Positions 8,029 to 17,768 of a stretch of DNA of 60,819 nt are shown here, one piece after another. The notes beneath the pieces are model-generated. The model was not told where the DNA came from. It searched no databases and worked only from the letters and a program-made list of their open reading frames with translations. The stretch's first letter is position 1. Each line of letters opens with the position of its first letter. A program made the position numbers and the translations under genes. Source of the DNA: Salinivenus iranica (GTDB taxonomy: Bacteria; Bacteroidota; Rhodothermia; Rhodothermales; Salinibacteraceae); assembly GCA_002894665.1 (NCBI GenBank), contig NCRB01000012.1, positions 1-60,819 of the forward strand, read 5' to 3'.

Positions 8029-10614
8029 CTACAGGACCTGCCCAAAGTGGACGGCGTTGAGGAAGAGGCCGTTCGTTCCGTACCAGAACGCCCGGAAGTT
8101 GGGGTTGTCCATAAACAGGATGACCTGTCCCCCGCCCACCTCGTGCGCCTCAATCGACGCCGCCCCGGCGGCCACCTCTTCCTGGTCGTCGGAAAGATAC
8201 CCGCTGAGGCGGGGCGTCTCGTCGTAGGTGCCCACGCTGGCGCCCGGCTCGTCGCTCGGGTCGTAGAACCCGGTGCCGACGCGGAAGACCGGGACCGTCT
8301 CGTCGTAGCCGTACGCCACGGGATGCGTGTTGTCGAGATTCGCCTCAAAGATGGAGCCGCCAATGCCCTGCGCGCCGTAGGCCTCCGGGAGGTCCGCGTA
8401 ATCCTTCTCCCGAACGAGCGAGTCGACATCGACGTCGCGCGCCTCCAGGGCCACAAACTCGTTCTCAATGGGCCATTCGACCCCGTCCTCGATCCCGATG
8501 AGGGTTCCGCCCGACTCGACCCAGTCCCTCACCTGCTCGGTGGGCAGATCGTCGTAGTCGCCCCCGGCGAGGATCATCGTATTGTAGCGGTCGAGGTCCG
8601 CCGCGGAAACGTCCGAGATGTCCAGCAGCGAGACGGGCACGTTCATGCGCTCACTCAGCAGGTGCCACACCTCCCCGGCATTGTAGGGGCTGGCTCCGCC
8701 GTACCGGGCGCCGCCGCCCGTTCCGGTGAGGATGGCGGCCTTGGGGGGCTCCAGGATCTCAGAGCCCGTACTCCCCAGGTCCGGTCCGCGGGGCGTCAGG
8801 CCCTTATCCACGGCGTAGATGTCCACGTAATCCTGCGCCGCCATGCGCTGCACCACCTGATGCACGGTGTCCGGGGACACGCCGCGCTGCTGCACCTGAA
8901 CGACGATGGCCCCCCGTCCGAAGGACTGCGTCGATCCATTGACGCGGGCCGTGAAGGGGTCGGACATCACCCGGGGCCGAATGTCGTTGTTGTGCAGCCG
9001 CTGCACGGCCCGCGGGGCAAAGTAGCGGCCCCATGGCAGAACGTACGTGTACTGCGAGCGCCCCCCAATCACTTCGCCGGACTGGTAGCTGACGTCATCG
9101 AGCGGCTGCCCTTCGCTCGGGGCGTCCGACACCTCCGCGTACTCCACCCCGAACGCCAGCGGCAGCGACCAGGTGGACACATCGTAGAAGATGGAGTCGG
9201 GGTAGGAGGAGGTGCGCTCCATCGCGGCCTTCACGAAGCGGCCCTGGGGCTGGTCAAGGGGAACGGTGTACGCCGATCCGGGCTCAAATGTCTGGCCGTC
9301 GGCCTCCACGGTCTCATTCAACTGGTACATCTGCACCTCGTGGCGATCGAGGACCTGGGCCAGGGCCCGCGCCTGCGTCGGCTGCTCGGACTGATCAATC
9401 ACAAAGGCCTCGGTGTCGGTCTCCTGCAGGGCCTCGTCCCGATTCGCCATGAAGTCGCGCTGGTACTCCAGCAGGTCGGTGCGCATCTCCACCACCGCCC
9501 GCATGGTCGAGAGCGACGTGAGGAACTGGTTGCGGATGGTAAAGTCGTAGCTCATCTCCCCCTTGCTCGTCTCCCGCTTTAGGGCGCGCGAGGAGGCCTG
9601 TTCGAAGAGAATCCCAATTGAGCCGTTGATGTCGGGGTACGTCGAGCCCTTGCCGTAGTAGAAATCGTCAAACGATTCGCGCGTGTAGTACAGCGACCCA
9701 ATCTGCTCCAGGTAGCTCGCGTGGCGCTCCGCGATGCGCCCGGTCAGCTCCTGGTTGATCTGCGGGGTGTTCGGGTTCGTCCGGCTCTGCACCCCCGGCT
9801 GGAAGAAGTACGTGGCTTCCGACCCCATCTCGTGGAAGTCGGTGAGCACCTGCGGCTTCCAGTCGTGAAAGTAGTCGATGCGCCCCTGCGAGGACGGGTG
9901 CTGGACCGGAAGCCAGTCACGGTTGAGGTCGAACCAGTAGTGGTTCGTGCGCCCGCCGGGCCACGTCTGATTGTGTTCGCGATCCTGCGGATCGGCCGTG
10001 GGCGTGCCCCCCCGATTGCCGTTCACCCAGTCGACGAATCGGTCTCGTCCGTCGGGGTTGAACATCGGATCGAGGAGGGTGACCGTATTTTCGAGGGCCG
10101 CCTCCACGCCGGGCCCCTCCCCCGCCGCCATGTGGTACAGGAAAAGCAGGGCCGCCTCGGTGCCACTCGCCTCATCGCCGTGGATGCTGTAGCCCTGAAG
10201 CACCACCGCCGGGCGGTCCTCCAGGTCGGCATCGGACACCTGTCCGGGCTGCAGGACCGCCTGCCGATTGGCCTGACGAATCTGCTCCAGATTGTCGTGG
10301 TTGCTGGGATCCGTCACGATGGCGTGGATGAGGCGACGCCCTTCGTAGGTGCGTCCATGCGATCGCAGGTCGACGCGGTCGCTGGCCTCCGCAACGGCCT
10401 CAAAGTAGTCGACCACCTGGGCCGGGCGGGTATGTTGCGTCCCGATCGGGTGACCAATGACTTCTTCCGGGGTGGGAACCGCGTCATTGTAGCTGTCGGT
10501 GCCCGGGAGCGGCGTGTCCATCGAGAACGGAAGCTCCTGCGCACCTGCGGGAACCGCAAGGCAAGCGGCGAGGACAACACAGACGGTGCCTCGGAGAACA
10601 GAGCGGAGTGACAT
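8029..10614 (-). CDS. Secreted M14-family zinc carboxypeptidase
   Basis: 861 residues beginning with an export signal (MSLRSVLRGTVCVVLAACLA, then PAGAQ). The peptidase M14 domain carries the zinc motif HGDEASG (His145, Glu148), LDPMFNPDGRDRF, WFDLNRDW and DFHEMG, and a likely catalytic Glu in GILFEQAS. The C-terminal third looks like a class I glutamine amidotransferase-like fold (MILAGGDYDDLPTEQVRDW, GGTLIGIEDG), as in other large bacterial M14 proteins. The ATG at 10614 is preferred over a TTG two codons earlier. The protein is expected in the periplasm or outside the cell, consistent with peptide use by a heterotroph. Substrate specificity cannot be read from sequence. Confidence 0.92.
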   Translation of the reverse strand: MSLRSVLRGTVCVVLAACLAVPAGAQELPFSMDTPLPGTDSYNDAVPTPEEVIGHPIGTQHTRPAQVVDYFEAVAEASDRVDLRSHGRTYEGRRLIHAIVTDPSNHDNLEQIRQANRQAVLQPGQVSDADLEDRPAVVLQGYSIHGDEASGTEAALLFLYHMAAGEGPGVEAALENTVTLLDPMFNPDGRDRFVDWVNGNRGGTPTADPQDREHNQTWPGGRTNHYWFDLNRDWLPVQHPSSQGRIDYFHDWKPQVLTDFHEMGSEATYFFQPGVQSRTNPNTPQINQELTGRIAERHASYLEQIGSLYYTRESFDDFYYGKGSTYPDINGSIGILFEQASSRALKRETSKGEMSYDFTIRNQFLTSLSTMRAVVEMRTDLLEYQRDFMANRDEALQETDTEAFVIDQSEQPTQARALAQVLDRHEVQMYQLNETVEADGQTFEPGSAYTVPLDQPQGRFVKAAMERTSSYPDSIFYDVSTWSLPLAFGVEYAEVSDAPSEGQPLDDVSYQSGEVIGGRSQYTYVLPWGRYFAPRAVQRLHNNDIRPRVMSDPFTARVNGSTQSFGRGAIVVQVQQRGVSPDTVHQVVQRMAAQDYVDIYAVDKGLTPRGPDLGSTGSEILEPPKAAILTGTGGGARYGGASPYNAGEVWHLLSERMNVPVSLLDISDVSAADLDRYNTMILAGGDYDDLPTEQVRDWVESGGTLIGIEDGVEWPIENEFVALEARDVDVDSLVREKDYADLPEAYGAQGIGGSIFEANLDNTHPVAYGYDETVPVFRVGTGFYDPSDEPGASVGTYDETPRLSGYLSDDQEEVAAGAASIEAHEVGGGQVILFMDNPNFRAFWYGTNGLFLNAVHFGQVL

Positions 10615-10732
10615 GAGCAAACGGTGGAATCTACGGGGAAAGAGCTATCGTGCGAACAAGCAGGTCTCGCAACCGGCGACAGTATAGGAACTGCGGATGG
10701 AAAGGTGAAACTAATGGGGCGGATCTAATTTC

Positions 10733-12070
10733 TCAGCCGTCGGGCCGCACCAGGCCGACGTGGACGTCCATAACATTGGTGTGGGTCGGGCCGGGGCGAA
10801 GCAGTTGGCCCAAGGCCTCAAACACGGGATACGAGTCGTTCCGATCGAGATGCGTCTCCGGATCGTGTCCGGCCTCGCGGGCCTGCCGGGCGGTGGCGGG
10901 CGTCCCCCAGGCGCCCGCGGCATCGGTCGGGCCGTCAATGCCGTCCGTGCCCCCACTCAGAAAAACGACGTCGCGGGGATCCCCATCGAGCACCTGGGCC
11001 GCCGAAAGCGCGACCTCCTGATTTCGCCCGCCGGTCCCGTCGCCCGTCACGGTCACCGTCGGCTCCCCGCCCCACAGCCAGCACGTGGGCCGGTCCACGT
11101 CGGCGTCCCGGAGCCGGTGCCCATGCCGTTTCCCGACTGATCGGGCCTCCCCCGTAACCCCCGGTGACACCGACCGCACCTCGTACCCCCGGTCCTCCGC
11201 GGCCGTCCGAGCCGCCTCCAGGGCAATCTCATTCGTTCCGATGAGGGTCGTCTGCGCCGTGTCGAAGCAGGCCGCCTCCGCCGTCGGGGTGTCGGGGTGT
11301 CGTCCGTCGGCCCCCTCAGTGAGGTGCGTGCGCACCGCTTCGGGGATGTCGTGCCACAGATCGGCCCTGTACAGCGCCCGAACCGCGTCCGCGTAGGTCG
11401 TAGGATCCGGCACCGTCGGCCCGCTGGCGACCGTAGCGAGGTCATTCCCCACGACATCCGACACCACGAGCCCGGCGACGTCGGCCGGGGCGGCGATACG
11501 CGCAAGCTGCCCCCCGCCCAGCGCCGTCAGGTGCTTCCGGACCGCGTTCATCGAACCGATGGGCACCCCGGCTGTCTGGAGCTGGTGGTACGTCGTGCGG
11601 AGGTCCGCCCGGTCGAGGCCCTCGGCCGGGAGCGTGGCGAGAGCCGTCCCGCCCCCCGACACGAGAACCAGGAGCAACTCCCCGTCCGTCGCGGCCTCGG
11701 CCTGGGCGCGCAGCCGACGCGCCGCCCGAACGCCGTCCGCCGACGGGAGCGGATGTCCTCCGGTCTCCACGGCAATGCGCTCCGGCGGCGGGAGCCGATC
11801 CGGGTAGGACTCGGGATAGCCCTCCGGGACGATCACGAGCCCCTCCGCCTCCCATCCCGAGCCCTGCGCCTCCAGCTGGCCCGCCATCGCCATGGCCGCC
11901 TTCCCCATCCCGACGACCTGCACCCGATCGTACGCCTCCGGGGCGCGCCGCGCCCAGTCGTCCGCCGCCAGGGGCGCCAGCAGCCGATCGGCCTGCACCC
12001 GGCGCACCGCCGCCCGAAACAGAGCCGTAGCGTCACGCACACATCGGGGCTCGCGCTCGGTCGAGGGCAT
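10733..12070 (-). CDS. Glycerate 2-kinase (MOFRL/GckA family)
   Basis: 445 residues, phosphorylating D-glycerate to 2-phosphoglycerate. The DUF4147 N-terminal domain contains VVGMGKAAMAMA, LVLVSGGGTALATLPAEGL and GSMNAVRKHLTALGGGQLA. The MOFRL C-terminal domain shows LWGGEPTVTVTGDGTGGRNQ and FLSGGTDGIDGPTDAAGAW. I start at the ATG at 12070 (MPSTEREPR); the open frame continues to 12124, but those residues look like read-through of non-coding DNA. It follows the DUF3467-like gene on the same strand by 46 bp, so the two may be co-transcribed. Confidence 0.93.
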   Translation of the reverse strand: MPSTEREPRCVRDATALFRAAVRRVQADRLLAPLAADDWARRAPEAYDRVQVVGMGKAAMAMAGQLEAQGSGWEAEGLVIVPEGYPESYPDRLPPPERIAVETGGHPLPSADGVRAARRLRAQAEAATDGELLLVLVSGGGTALATLPAEGLDRADLRTTYHQLQTAGVPIGSMNAVRKHLTALGGGQLARIAAPADVAGLVVSDVVGNDLATVASGPTVPDPTTYADAVRALYRADLWHDIPEAVRTHLTEGADGRHPDTPTAEAACFDTAQTTLIGTNEIALEAARTAAEDRGYEVRSVSPGVTGEARSVGKRHGHRLRDADVDRPTCWLWGGEPTVTVTGDGTGGRNQEVALSAAQVLDGDPRDVVFLSGGTDGIDGPTDAAGAWGTPATARQAREAGHDPETHLDRNDSYPVFEALGQLLRPGPTHTNVMDVHVGLVRPDG

Positions 12071-12116
12071 GCGACAGCTGGTCTGTGAAGCAGGACACGA
12101 TCGGCTTCTCGCCCTC

Positions 12117-12464
12117 CTACCCAAAGGTCTCCTTTCGCTGCTTCATGGCCTGCTGCGCATTGCGCTGAAGCCACTGCCCCAGCTGCATGGCGTGCTCCGG
12201 CGTCATCACCAGGGACGCCTGCACCTCGCGGGTCAGCTCTCCCCGGGAGACCTGGCCACTCTGCTCCCGGAGGTTGACCTGCCCATTCTCGTCGATCTGG
12301 TGACTCACATGGTGCGGAATGCTGGCCCGCTCGACGTACAGATTGGCGACGACCGAGGCCCCGTCGGGCGTGGGTCCGCCGTGGGCGCCGGTCGCGGCAA
12401 GGGTCCGCACGTCGTCGGTGTCTTCGTACACGAAAGTGACTTCATCGGGAGAATCGTCGGACAT
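12117..12464 (-). CDS. DUF3467-like small protein
   Basis: 115 residues, acidic at the N-terminus (MSDDSPDEVTFVYEDTDD). The middle and end (SVVANLYVERASIPHHVSHQ and ASLVMTPEHAMQLGQWLQ) resemble DUF3467, a small bacterial and archaeal family of unknown function in which a strand-rich front is followed by a helix after an MSP/MTP-x-HA motif. The start is taken at the ATG at 12464; the open frame runs further upstream, into the region before thiE, but without conserved-looking sequence. It lies directly upstream of glycerate kinase. No function is assigned. Confidence 0.7.
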   Translation of the reverse strand: MSDDSPDEVTFVYEDTDDVRTLAATGAHGGPTPDGASVVANLYVERASIPHHVSHQIDENGQVNLREQSGQVSRGELTREVQASLVMTPEHAMQLGQWLQRNAQQAMKQRKETFG

Positions 12465-12666
12465 GGGGGCGAGCGGATCGGTGGAAAAAGAGTGATCCCG
12501 ACAGGCGCCAAAAACGCAGGCCGGGCGGGATGGTCGATCTACCATCGCCGCCGGCAATCGTTCGGAGCCCGTCCCCGCTCCGCCTGCATCACGTTTTGGC
12601 GGAACTGCCCAGACCGACGAGTGTGCAGCATCCTGCACGACGCCGCCCCACAGCTTCTGGTTCCCT

Positions 12667-13338
12667 ATGGACGATTCATCTTCCGCCCCCTCTTCTGCCC
12701 CCGACATTGGCACCCTGCACGTCCTCACCGACTTTCACCTGCAGCAGGAGCACGCCCACGAAGAGCTGGCCCGCATGGCGATTCGGGGCGGGGCCGACAG
12801 CATCCAGTTTCGGCAGAAGCACGGCGGCATCCAGAACATCCTCATAGAGGCCCGTTCGGTCGCTGATGTCTGTCGAGACGCCTCCCTTCCCCTCATCGTC
12901 GACGACCGGATCGACGTGGCGCAGGCCGTCGACGCCCCCGGCGTCCACCTCGGCCAAAACGACTTTCCCGTCGACGCGGCCCGAGACATCCTGGGGCCCG
13001 ACGTGCTGATCGGAGCCACCGCGACCAAGCCCGGGCAGGCCGCCGACGCGTACGAGCAGGGAGCGGACTACATCGGATTCGGCCCCGTTTTTCCGACCAC
13101 CTCGAAGCGAAACCCCAAGTCGGTAAAAGGCCCCGAAGGCCTCGCCGACGCGTGTGAATCGGTGCCCATTCCCGTCATCGCCATCGGGGGCATCACCCAC
13201 GACCGGGTCCGCCCCGCGCTGGAGGCGGGCGCCCACGGAGTCGCCGTCCTGTCGGCGGTCGCCACCGCCACAGACCCTGAACAGGCAACGGCTCGCTTCC
13301 GCGCCGCCATCGACGGGTTTACGAAACGATCGGAGTAG
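12667..13338 (+). CDS. thiE: Thiamine-phosphate synthase
   Basis: 223 residues, joining the HMP-pyrophosphate and thiazole-phosphate moieties of thiamine. TIM-barrel landmarks are clear: LHVLTDFHL, IQFRQKHGG (the usual QLR-K equivalent), LIVDDRIDVAQAVDAPGVHLGQND, IGATATKPGQAADAYEQGADYIGFGPVFPT, and VIAIGGITHDRV. The gene stands alone, convergent with hemD, with only 2 bp between the stops. No THI-box (TPP riboswitch) is recognisable in the 200 bp upstream, so control by thiamine is not evident. It is divergent from the DUF3467-like gene. Confidence 0.95.
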   Translation: MDDSSSAPSSAPDIGTLHVLTDFHLQQEHAHEELARMAIRGGADSIQFRQKHGGIQNILIEARSVADVCRDASLPLIVDDRIDVAQAVDAPGVHLGQNDFPVDAARDILGPDVLIGATATKPGQAADAYEQGADYIGFGPVFPTTSKRNPKSVKGPEGLADACESVPIPVIAIGGITHDRVRPALEAGAHGVAVLSAVATATDPEQATARFRAAIDGFTKRSE

Positions 13339-13340
13339 CG

Positions 13341-14066
13341 CTACGACGCGTCGGCCGCCCGGATCGCCTGCACCAGCGCCTCCGGGGTGGGCGCGTCGGC
13401 AACGGCCGCGACCGTGTGCCCGGCCGTCCGAAGCACGCCGGCGGTGGTCGGCCCGATGGCCGCGAGTCGATAGGACGCGATCGGGACGTTGGCCGCCACC
13501 AGCGCCTCCCGTCCCGAGGGACTGAACACGACGAGCCACCCGGCCTCCGCGGGGGGCGGAAGGTCCAGCGTTGATCGGGTGTGCGTCTCGTAGACGACCC
13601 GCTCCTCGAACTCGATCCCCCCCTCGCAAACACCCTCCGGAAGCGTGTCGCGCCGCCGGTTGCCGGAGAGGAAGAGCAGCGCTCCCTCGGGGGCCTCGCT
13701 CACGATGTGGTCGACAAGGGCCGCCGCCGTCCCCGTCTCTTTCCCGCGCACCTCCAATCCCAGCTTCCGAAGCCAGCGCCCGGTCTTGGGCCCCACCGCG
13801 TACGCCCGGCGTCCCCGCCACTGCGTCCGAAGCGACGGCTCGGCCCGGAAGGCCTGGTGCAGGGCACGCCCCACCCGCGGGCTCGTCGCCACCAGCGCCG
13901 CGTACTCCGTCCCCCGGCGCAGATGCTCCCGGAGGGCGTCCTGATGCGGAAACGCAAACCGAAGCACAGGCTCACAGACGGCCGCGAGCCCCGCCTCATC
14001 GAACGCCTGCAGGTAGGGGTCCGGGTCGTCGGGCGAGCGGAGAAGAACGACGTCGGTCACACTCAT
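13341..14066 (-). CDS. hemD: Uroporphyrinogen-III synthase
   Basis: 241 residues from the ATG at 14066; a GTG two codons upstream is also possible. HemD cyclises hydroxymethylbilane with inversion of ring D. The family is poorly conserved, but the bilobed pattern is visible: VVLLRSPDDPDPYLQAF at the start, YAALVATSPRVGRALHQAF, AYAVGPKTGRWLRKLGLEV, GALLFLSGNRRRDTLPEGV, then LVVFSPSGREALVAA and LAAIGPTTAGVLRTAGHTV. Its position 39 bp after hemC on the same strand supports the call. Confidence 0.92.
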   Translation of the reverse strand: MSVTDVVLLRSPDDPDPYLQAFDEAGLAAVCEPVLRFAFPHQDALREHLRRGTEYAALVATSPRVGRALHQAFRAEPSLRTQWRGRRAYAVGPKTGRWLRKLGLEVRGKETGTAAALVDHIVSEAPEGALLFLSGNRRRDTLPEGVCEGGIEFEERVVYETHTRSTLDLPPPAEAGWLVVFSPSGREALVAANVPIASYRLAAIGPTTAGVLRTAGHTVAAVADAPTPEALVQAIRAADAS

Positions 14067-14105
14067 GGGCACGTCGGGCGACTGCGGGGGAAATGATCGA
14101 GGGGC

Positions 14106-15110
14106 CTACGGTCGAAACGGGGAGGCCCGGTTGACTTGATCCCCCAGGATGCGGTCGAGGACCTCCGCCCCGCCCTCGGCCAGCAGGGACTGCGCCAGCG
14201 CCCGCGCCTCCGCCGGCCCTTCCTCCGGGGCGCACGACCGCTGCCCACGGTAGTGTTCGCTGCCGTCAAGCGCCGCGATGCAGGCGTCGATCTCTAGCGT
14301 ATGGTCCTCCGTAAGGCGCGCCCAGGCCCCCATCGGCACCTGGCAGCCCCCCTGCACCTCCGCAAGAAAGGCGCGCTCGGCGTCCGTGGCGTAGCCCGCC
14401 GCGGCGTCGTGGAGGACCGTGTGCAGCCGGTCCGCGAGGGCCGGGTCATCCGCCGCACACGCAATGCCCAGCGCCCCCTGCCCCACCGCGGGAATCATGA
14501 TTTCGGAGTCGATGCGCTGGCGGATGCGGGCCGACAGGCCCATCCGAAGCAGCCCGGCCACGGCCAGGACCATGCCGTGCCAATCGCTTGCATCCAGCTT
14601 GTCGAGCCGCGTGTCCACGTTGCCCCGAACCGGCACCACCTCCAGGTCGGGCCGCCAGGTCCGCAGTTGGGCGGTCCGGCGGAGCGAGGCCGTAGCCAGC
14701 GTGGCGCCTTCGGGAAGGTCGTGCAGGTGCCCGTCGAAGGACGGGTGGGACACAAATGCGTCCAGCGGATTCTCACGTTCGGCCACCGCGGCCAGCTGGA
14801 TGCCCTCCGGGACCGTCGACGGAATGTCCTTCAGGGAATGAACCGCAAGGTGAATGTCTCCGGCCAGAAGGGCATAGTCGAGCTCTTTCGTAAAGACCGC
14901 CTCGTCGCCAATCTCAGAAATGGCCGTGTCGCGCGCCTCGTCGCCCCGCGTGGAGATGGTCTCGATCAAAACGCGATGGCCCCTCGCCTCCAACTTCGAC
15001 TTGACGTAGTTGGCCTGCCAGAGGGCAAGCGTACTGCCCCGAGTGCCGAGAACGAGGGGATCGGGGACGGCGGGACCGGAATCGGAATCAGACACAGAAA
15101 GGATGGTCAA
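14106..15110 (-). CDS. hemC: Hydroxymethylbilane synthase (porphobilinogen deaminase)
   Basis: 334 residues, polymerising four porphobilinogens to hydroxymethylbilane. It contains LGTRGSTLALWQANYV, Asp95 in HSLKDIPS (catalytic), ASLRRTAQL and RGNVDTRLDKLD, and Cys256 in GGCQVPMGA, which anchors the dipyrromethane cofactor. The initiation codon at 15110 is TTG, preceding a short Ser/Asp-rich lead (MTILSVSDSDSG) before the domain. The gene lies 41 bp after hemA and 39 bp before hemD, which indicates a hemACD operon on the minus strand. Confidence 0.97.
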   Translation of the reverse strand: MTILSVSDSDSGPAVPDPLVLGTRGSTLALWQANYVKSKLEARGHRVLIETISTRGDEARDTAISEIGDEAVFTKELDYALLAGDIHLAVHSLKDIPSTVPEGIQLAAVAERENPLDAFVSHPSFDGHLHDLPEGATLATASLRRTAQLRTWRPDLEVVPVRGNVDTRLDKLDASDWHGMVLAVAGLLRMGLSARIRQRIDSEIMIPAVGQGALGIACAADDPALADRLHTVLHDAAAGYATDAERAFLAEVQGGCQVPMGAWARLTEDHTLEIDACIAALDGSEHYRGQRSCAPEEGPAEARALAQSLLAEGGAEVLDRILGDQVNRASPFRP

Positions 15111-15151
15111 GCAGCAAGACAGCGAGCGCAGGGGGCCGAAACGATGGTACG

Positions 15152-16570
15152 TTACCCCTCACGAACAGCGGGGGCCTCCGATTGGGTCATGCGCAGCGCC
15201 TCATCGAGCGTGTCCTCGTCCGCGTCCCCCGGATCGTGCGTGAGGTACGGACACGTCGACGGGGCATCCGACAGGGTGGGTTGCGCCTCGTCCGAGGGTT
15301 CCTGCAACGCCCGCCCTTCCTCTTCCGAGGGCGCAAAGAGCGCATGGAGCAACTTGATTCCCTGAACGAAGTCGATGCTGTCGGGGTCGACGTTCTTCAG
15401 CCGAACGATCGGAACGGCCAGAAGCTTCTGCATAATGGACTTCGTGAGCTGCTCAACCTCGGCCCGGTCCATGTCCGTCCGGTGGGCGTGGCGCTCCACC
15501 TCCTGCTCGCGGATCGCATCGAACGTCTCGCGGATGGCCTGAATGGCCGGCTGCAGGGCCTGCTGGTGAAACACCCAGGTCACGAAATCGCTCAGGAGCT
15601 CCTCACAGATGTCCTCGGCCGCCGGCACGGCCGTCTCGCGACGCGCCTGCACCTTCTCGGTCCACTCGTTCAGGTCCTCAAAGTCTCGCACGTCGTAGCC
15701 GGGCACCTGCCCAAGAGCCGGGGCCACATTCCGAGGGCGCGCAATGTCGACGAGCAGCGTGGGCGCCCCCGACTCGTCCGGCAGGCCCTCGACCGTGAGG
15801 ATCGGCTCCGGCGCCCCCGTCGCCACAATCACAAGATCCGCCTCCGGCACCGCCGCGTGGCGATGGGCCCAGTCCACAACTTCCGCGTCGTGCGCCTCAG
15901 CGACGGCGTGCGCACGATCGGGAGACCGGTTGGTGACCTGAAGCACAGCCGGCGAGTCGCCGGGCATGGCCTTGAGGGCCAGCCGCCCCATCTTGCCCGC
16001 CCCCACAAGCAACACGTGCCCATCCGAAAGCGAGAGCCCGGGGCACCGACGCCGCAGGTGCCGGCGGGCCATCTCCACAGCCGCCGTCGAGACCGAGGCC
16101 GCGCCCTCCAGCAGCGAGGTTTCCGTTGACACGCGCTTGGCGGCGCGGAAGGCCGTATGCATCAGCCGGTGCAGGAGCGAGTGCACCTGGTTTGCGTCGA
16201 CCGCCCGCTGGTAAGCCGCTTTCACCTGGGCCAGAATCTGGCTGTCGCCCAGCACCATCGACCGCAGGCCGGACGTGACCTGCAAAACGTGACGAACCGC
16301 CGCCTCGTCGCGGTACCGGAAGGCACTCTCCGAGGGCCAGGACGTACCCACGGCACGCTCCAGCGCCTTCACCACGCGCTGCACGTCCGCGTCGCTGCCG
16401 TAGAGGTAGGCCTCCGTGCGGTTGCAGGTCGAGAGGACGACGACTTCGCCCTCCTCGCTCAGAATGAGATCGTCGTACAGGGCCGCCTGCGCATCCGCAC
16501 TCAGAGCAAACGCGTCGGTCTGGTCGAGAGACGCGCGCTCGTGGTTCAGCCCAAGGGCGTGGAAGGTCAT
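15152..16570 (-). CDS. hemA: Glutamyl-tRNA reductase
   Basis: 472 residues; reduces glutamyl-tRNA to glutamate-1-semialdehyde, the first step of C5-pathway heme synthesis. The catalytic Cys49 is in STCNRTE. GDSQILAQVKAAYQ and the NADPH-binding VLLVGAGKMGRLAL are present, followed by the dimerisation domain. The protein is about 50 residues longer than usual because of an acidic tail (DPGDADEDTLDEAL region). It is the first gene of hemA-hemC-hemD, with a 110-bp gap to the stress-protein gene that must hold the operon promoter. hemB and hemL are not in the window. Confidence 0.97.
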   Translation of the reverse strand: MTFHALGLNHERASLDQTDAFALSADAQAALYDDLILSEEGEVVVLSTCNRTEAYLYGSDADVQRVVKALERAVGTSWPSESAFRYRDEAAVRHVLQVTSGLRSMVLGDSQILAQVKAAYQRAVDANQVHSLLHRLMHTAFRAAKRVSTETSLLEGAASVSTAAVEMARRHLRRRCPGLSLSDGHVLLVGAGKMGRLALKAMPGDSPAVLQVTNRSPDRAHAVAEAHDAEVVDWAHRHAAVPEADLVIVATGAPEPILTVEGLPDESGAPTLLVDIARPRNVAPALGQVPGYDVRDFEDLNEWTEKVQARRETAVPAAEDICEELLSDFVTWVFHQQALQPAIQAIRETFDAIREQEVERHAHRTDMDRAEVEQLTKSIMQKLLAVPIVRLKNVDPDSIDFVQGIKLLHALFAPSEEEGRALQEPSDEAQPTLSDAPSTCPYLTHDPGDADEDTLDEALRMTQSEAPAVREG

Positions 16571-16680
16571 GAGCAGGTGGGAGCACTGATTGTGCTGCGA
16601 ATGTGTATTCGTACCTTTCGACTGCGCCCCTGTTCATTTTCCGGAGTTGAATAACGGTTGAGTTCACGTCTCTCGCCCCG

Positions 16681-17610
16681 TTAGCCCTCCCCGTCTGCGC
16701 CGTCTCGGAGGGTGAGGACGGGGCACGGCGCCCGACGCAGAACCCGCTCGGTGGTGCTCCCGACCCACCACCGGTCGCCCCTCTCCCGTCCCCGCGTGGC
16801 CATTACAATCAGGTCCGTGTCTGTGCGCTCCGCAAACGCGACGATGGCCTCCGCCGCCCGTCCCTCTTCGACATGCGCGGAGCGGCCCGGGGCGCGCGCG
16901 CCGAGACGGTCGTGCAACTGCCGCAGGGCCGCCTCGGCGTTGTCGACAATCTCCGGGTCCATCTGCACGACCCCGATCCCCGGCAGGCCCGTATCGCTAA
17001 AGGTGGGCACGGTCCGCTCCTCGGCCACGAAGAGAAGACGCAGGTGCGCGGCGTAGTCGTCCGCAAAATCGTCAGCTACCATGAGGGCCTCGTGGGACGC
17101 CTCCGAGAAGTCAATTGGGGCCAGGATGTTCTGAACCGTTGGGGTCCCTCCGTCCCCCTTGGCCCGTCCCTCCCGAACCGTCAGCACCGGGCAGGGCGCC
17201 CGCCGAAGCACCGTGTTGGTGACGCTCCCAAGCACAAGTCGGTTGAGGCCGCGCCGCCCGTGCGTGCCCATCGCAATCAGGTCGATGGTTTCCTCCTGCG
17301 CGTAGTCGACGATGGCCTCGTTCACCTCCCCGCGGGACCGGAGGGCGACTCTCGTGTCGACCCCGCCCCCACGCTCGCGATCCGCCAGGTCGCGGAGCCG
17401 GCGCTTCGCCTTCGCCGCGATGTCGTCGCGAAGGTCCACGGCCCGGTGCGCCGCGTCGGTCGCCCCCACCCAGTCGGGATCCAGTTCGTCAACCACGTGA
17501 AGGAAGTGGAGGGTCGCCCCCCGTCGCTCCGCCAGATTGAGGGCGTAGGCCCGCGCCTCGTCGGCGCAGGCCGAAAAGTCCGTCGGAAAGAGGATGTGAT
17601 TCAACGTCAC
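16681..17610 (-). CDS. Universal stress protein, tandem UspA domains
   Basis: 309 residues from a GTG at 17610 ([19 protein letters not shown]), chosen because the neighbouring paralogue begins at the same place in its domain. A frame starting at an ATG at 17670 would add 20 residues. The first UspA domain carries the nucleotide-binding signature [16 protein letters not shown]. The second carries the degenerate [15 protein letters not shown], suggesting that one half binds ATP better. It follows the next stress-protein gene on the same strand. Such proteins respond to starvation, redox and osmotic stress, but no specific role can be assigned. Confidence 0.88.
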   Translation of the reverse strand: MTLNHILFPTDFSACADEARAYALNLAERRGATLHFLHVVDELDPDWVGATDAAHRAVDLRDDIAAKAKRRLRDLADRERGGGVDTRVALRSRGEVNEAIVDYAQEETIDLIAMGTHGRRGLNRLVLGSVTNTVLRRAPCPVLTVREGRAKGDGGTPTVQNILAPIDFSEASHEALMVADDFADDYAAHLRLLFVAEERTVPTFSDTGLPGIGVVQMDPEIVDNAEAALRQLHDRLGARAPGRSAHVEEGRAAEAIVAFAERTDTDLIVMATRGRERGDRWWVGSTTERVLRRAPCPVLTLRDGADGEG

Positions 17611-17768
17611 GAGCAGGGGGTCAGCTTTTAAACGAGACAACGAGTGGGATCGCAGCGGTCCCGACAACACGGCCGATTTTTTCGCTCCAGGCGCGTGAGA
17701 CGGGGGCCCTCAAGCTCAGAGCAGCAGCTTCGGGGCGGCCCCAGAGCCCGTCGGGGTGTTCGAGGTGT

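Noticed and set aside
6241-9582. 1113-codon open frame on the plus strand
   Set aside because: It lies opposite the DUF255 and M14 peptidase genes and its product is His/Arg/Pro-rich nonsense.
12465-12666. Possible TPP riboswitch before thiE
   Set aside because: The CTGAGA and ACCTGA-type core sequences of the THI box are not present.
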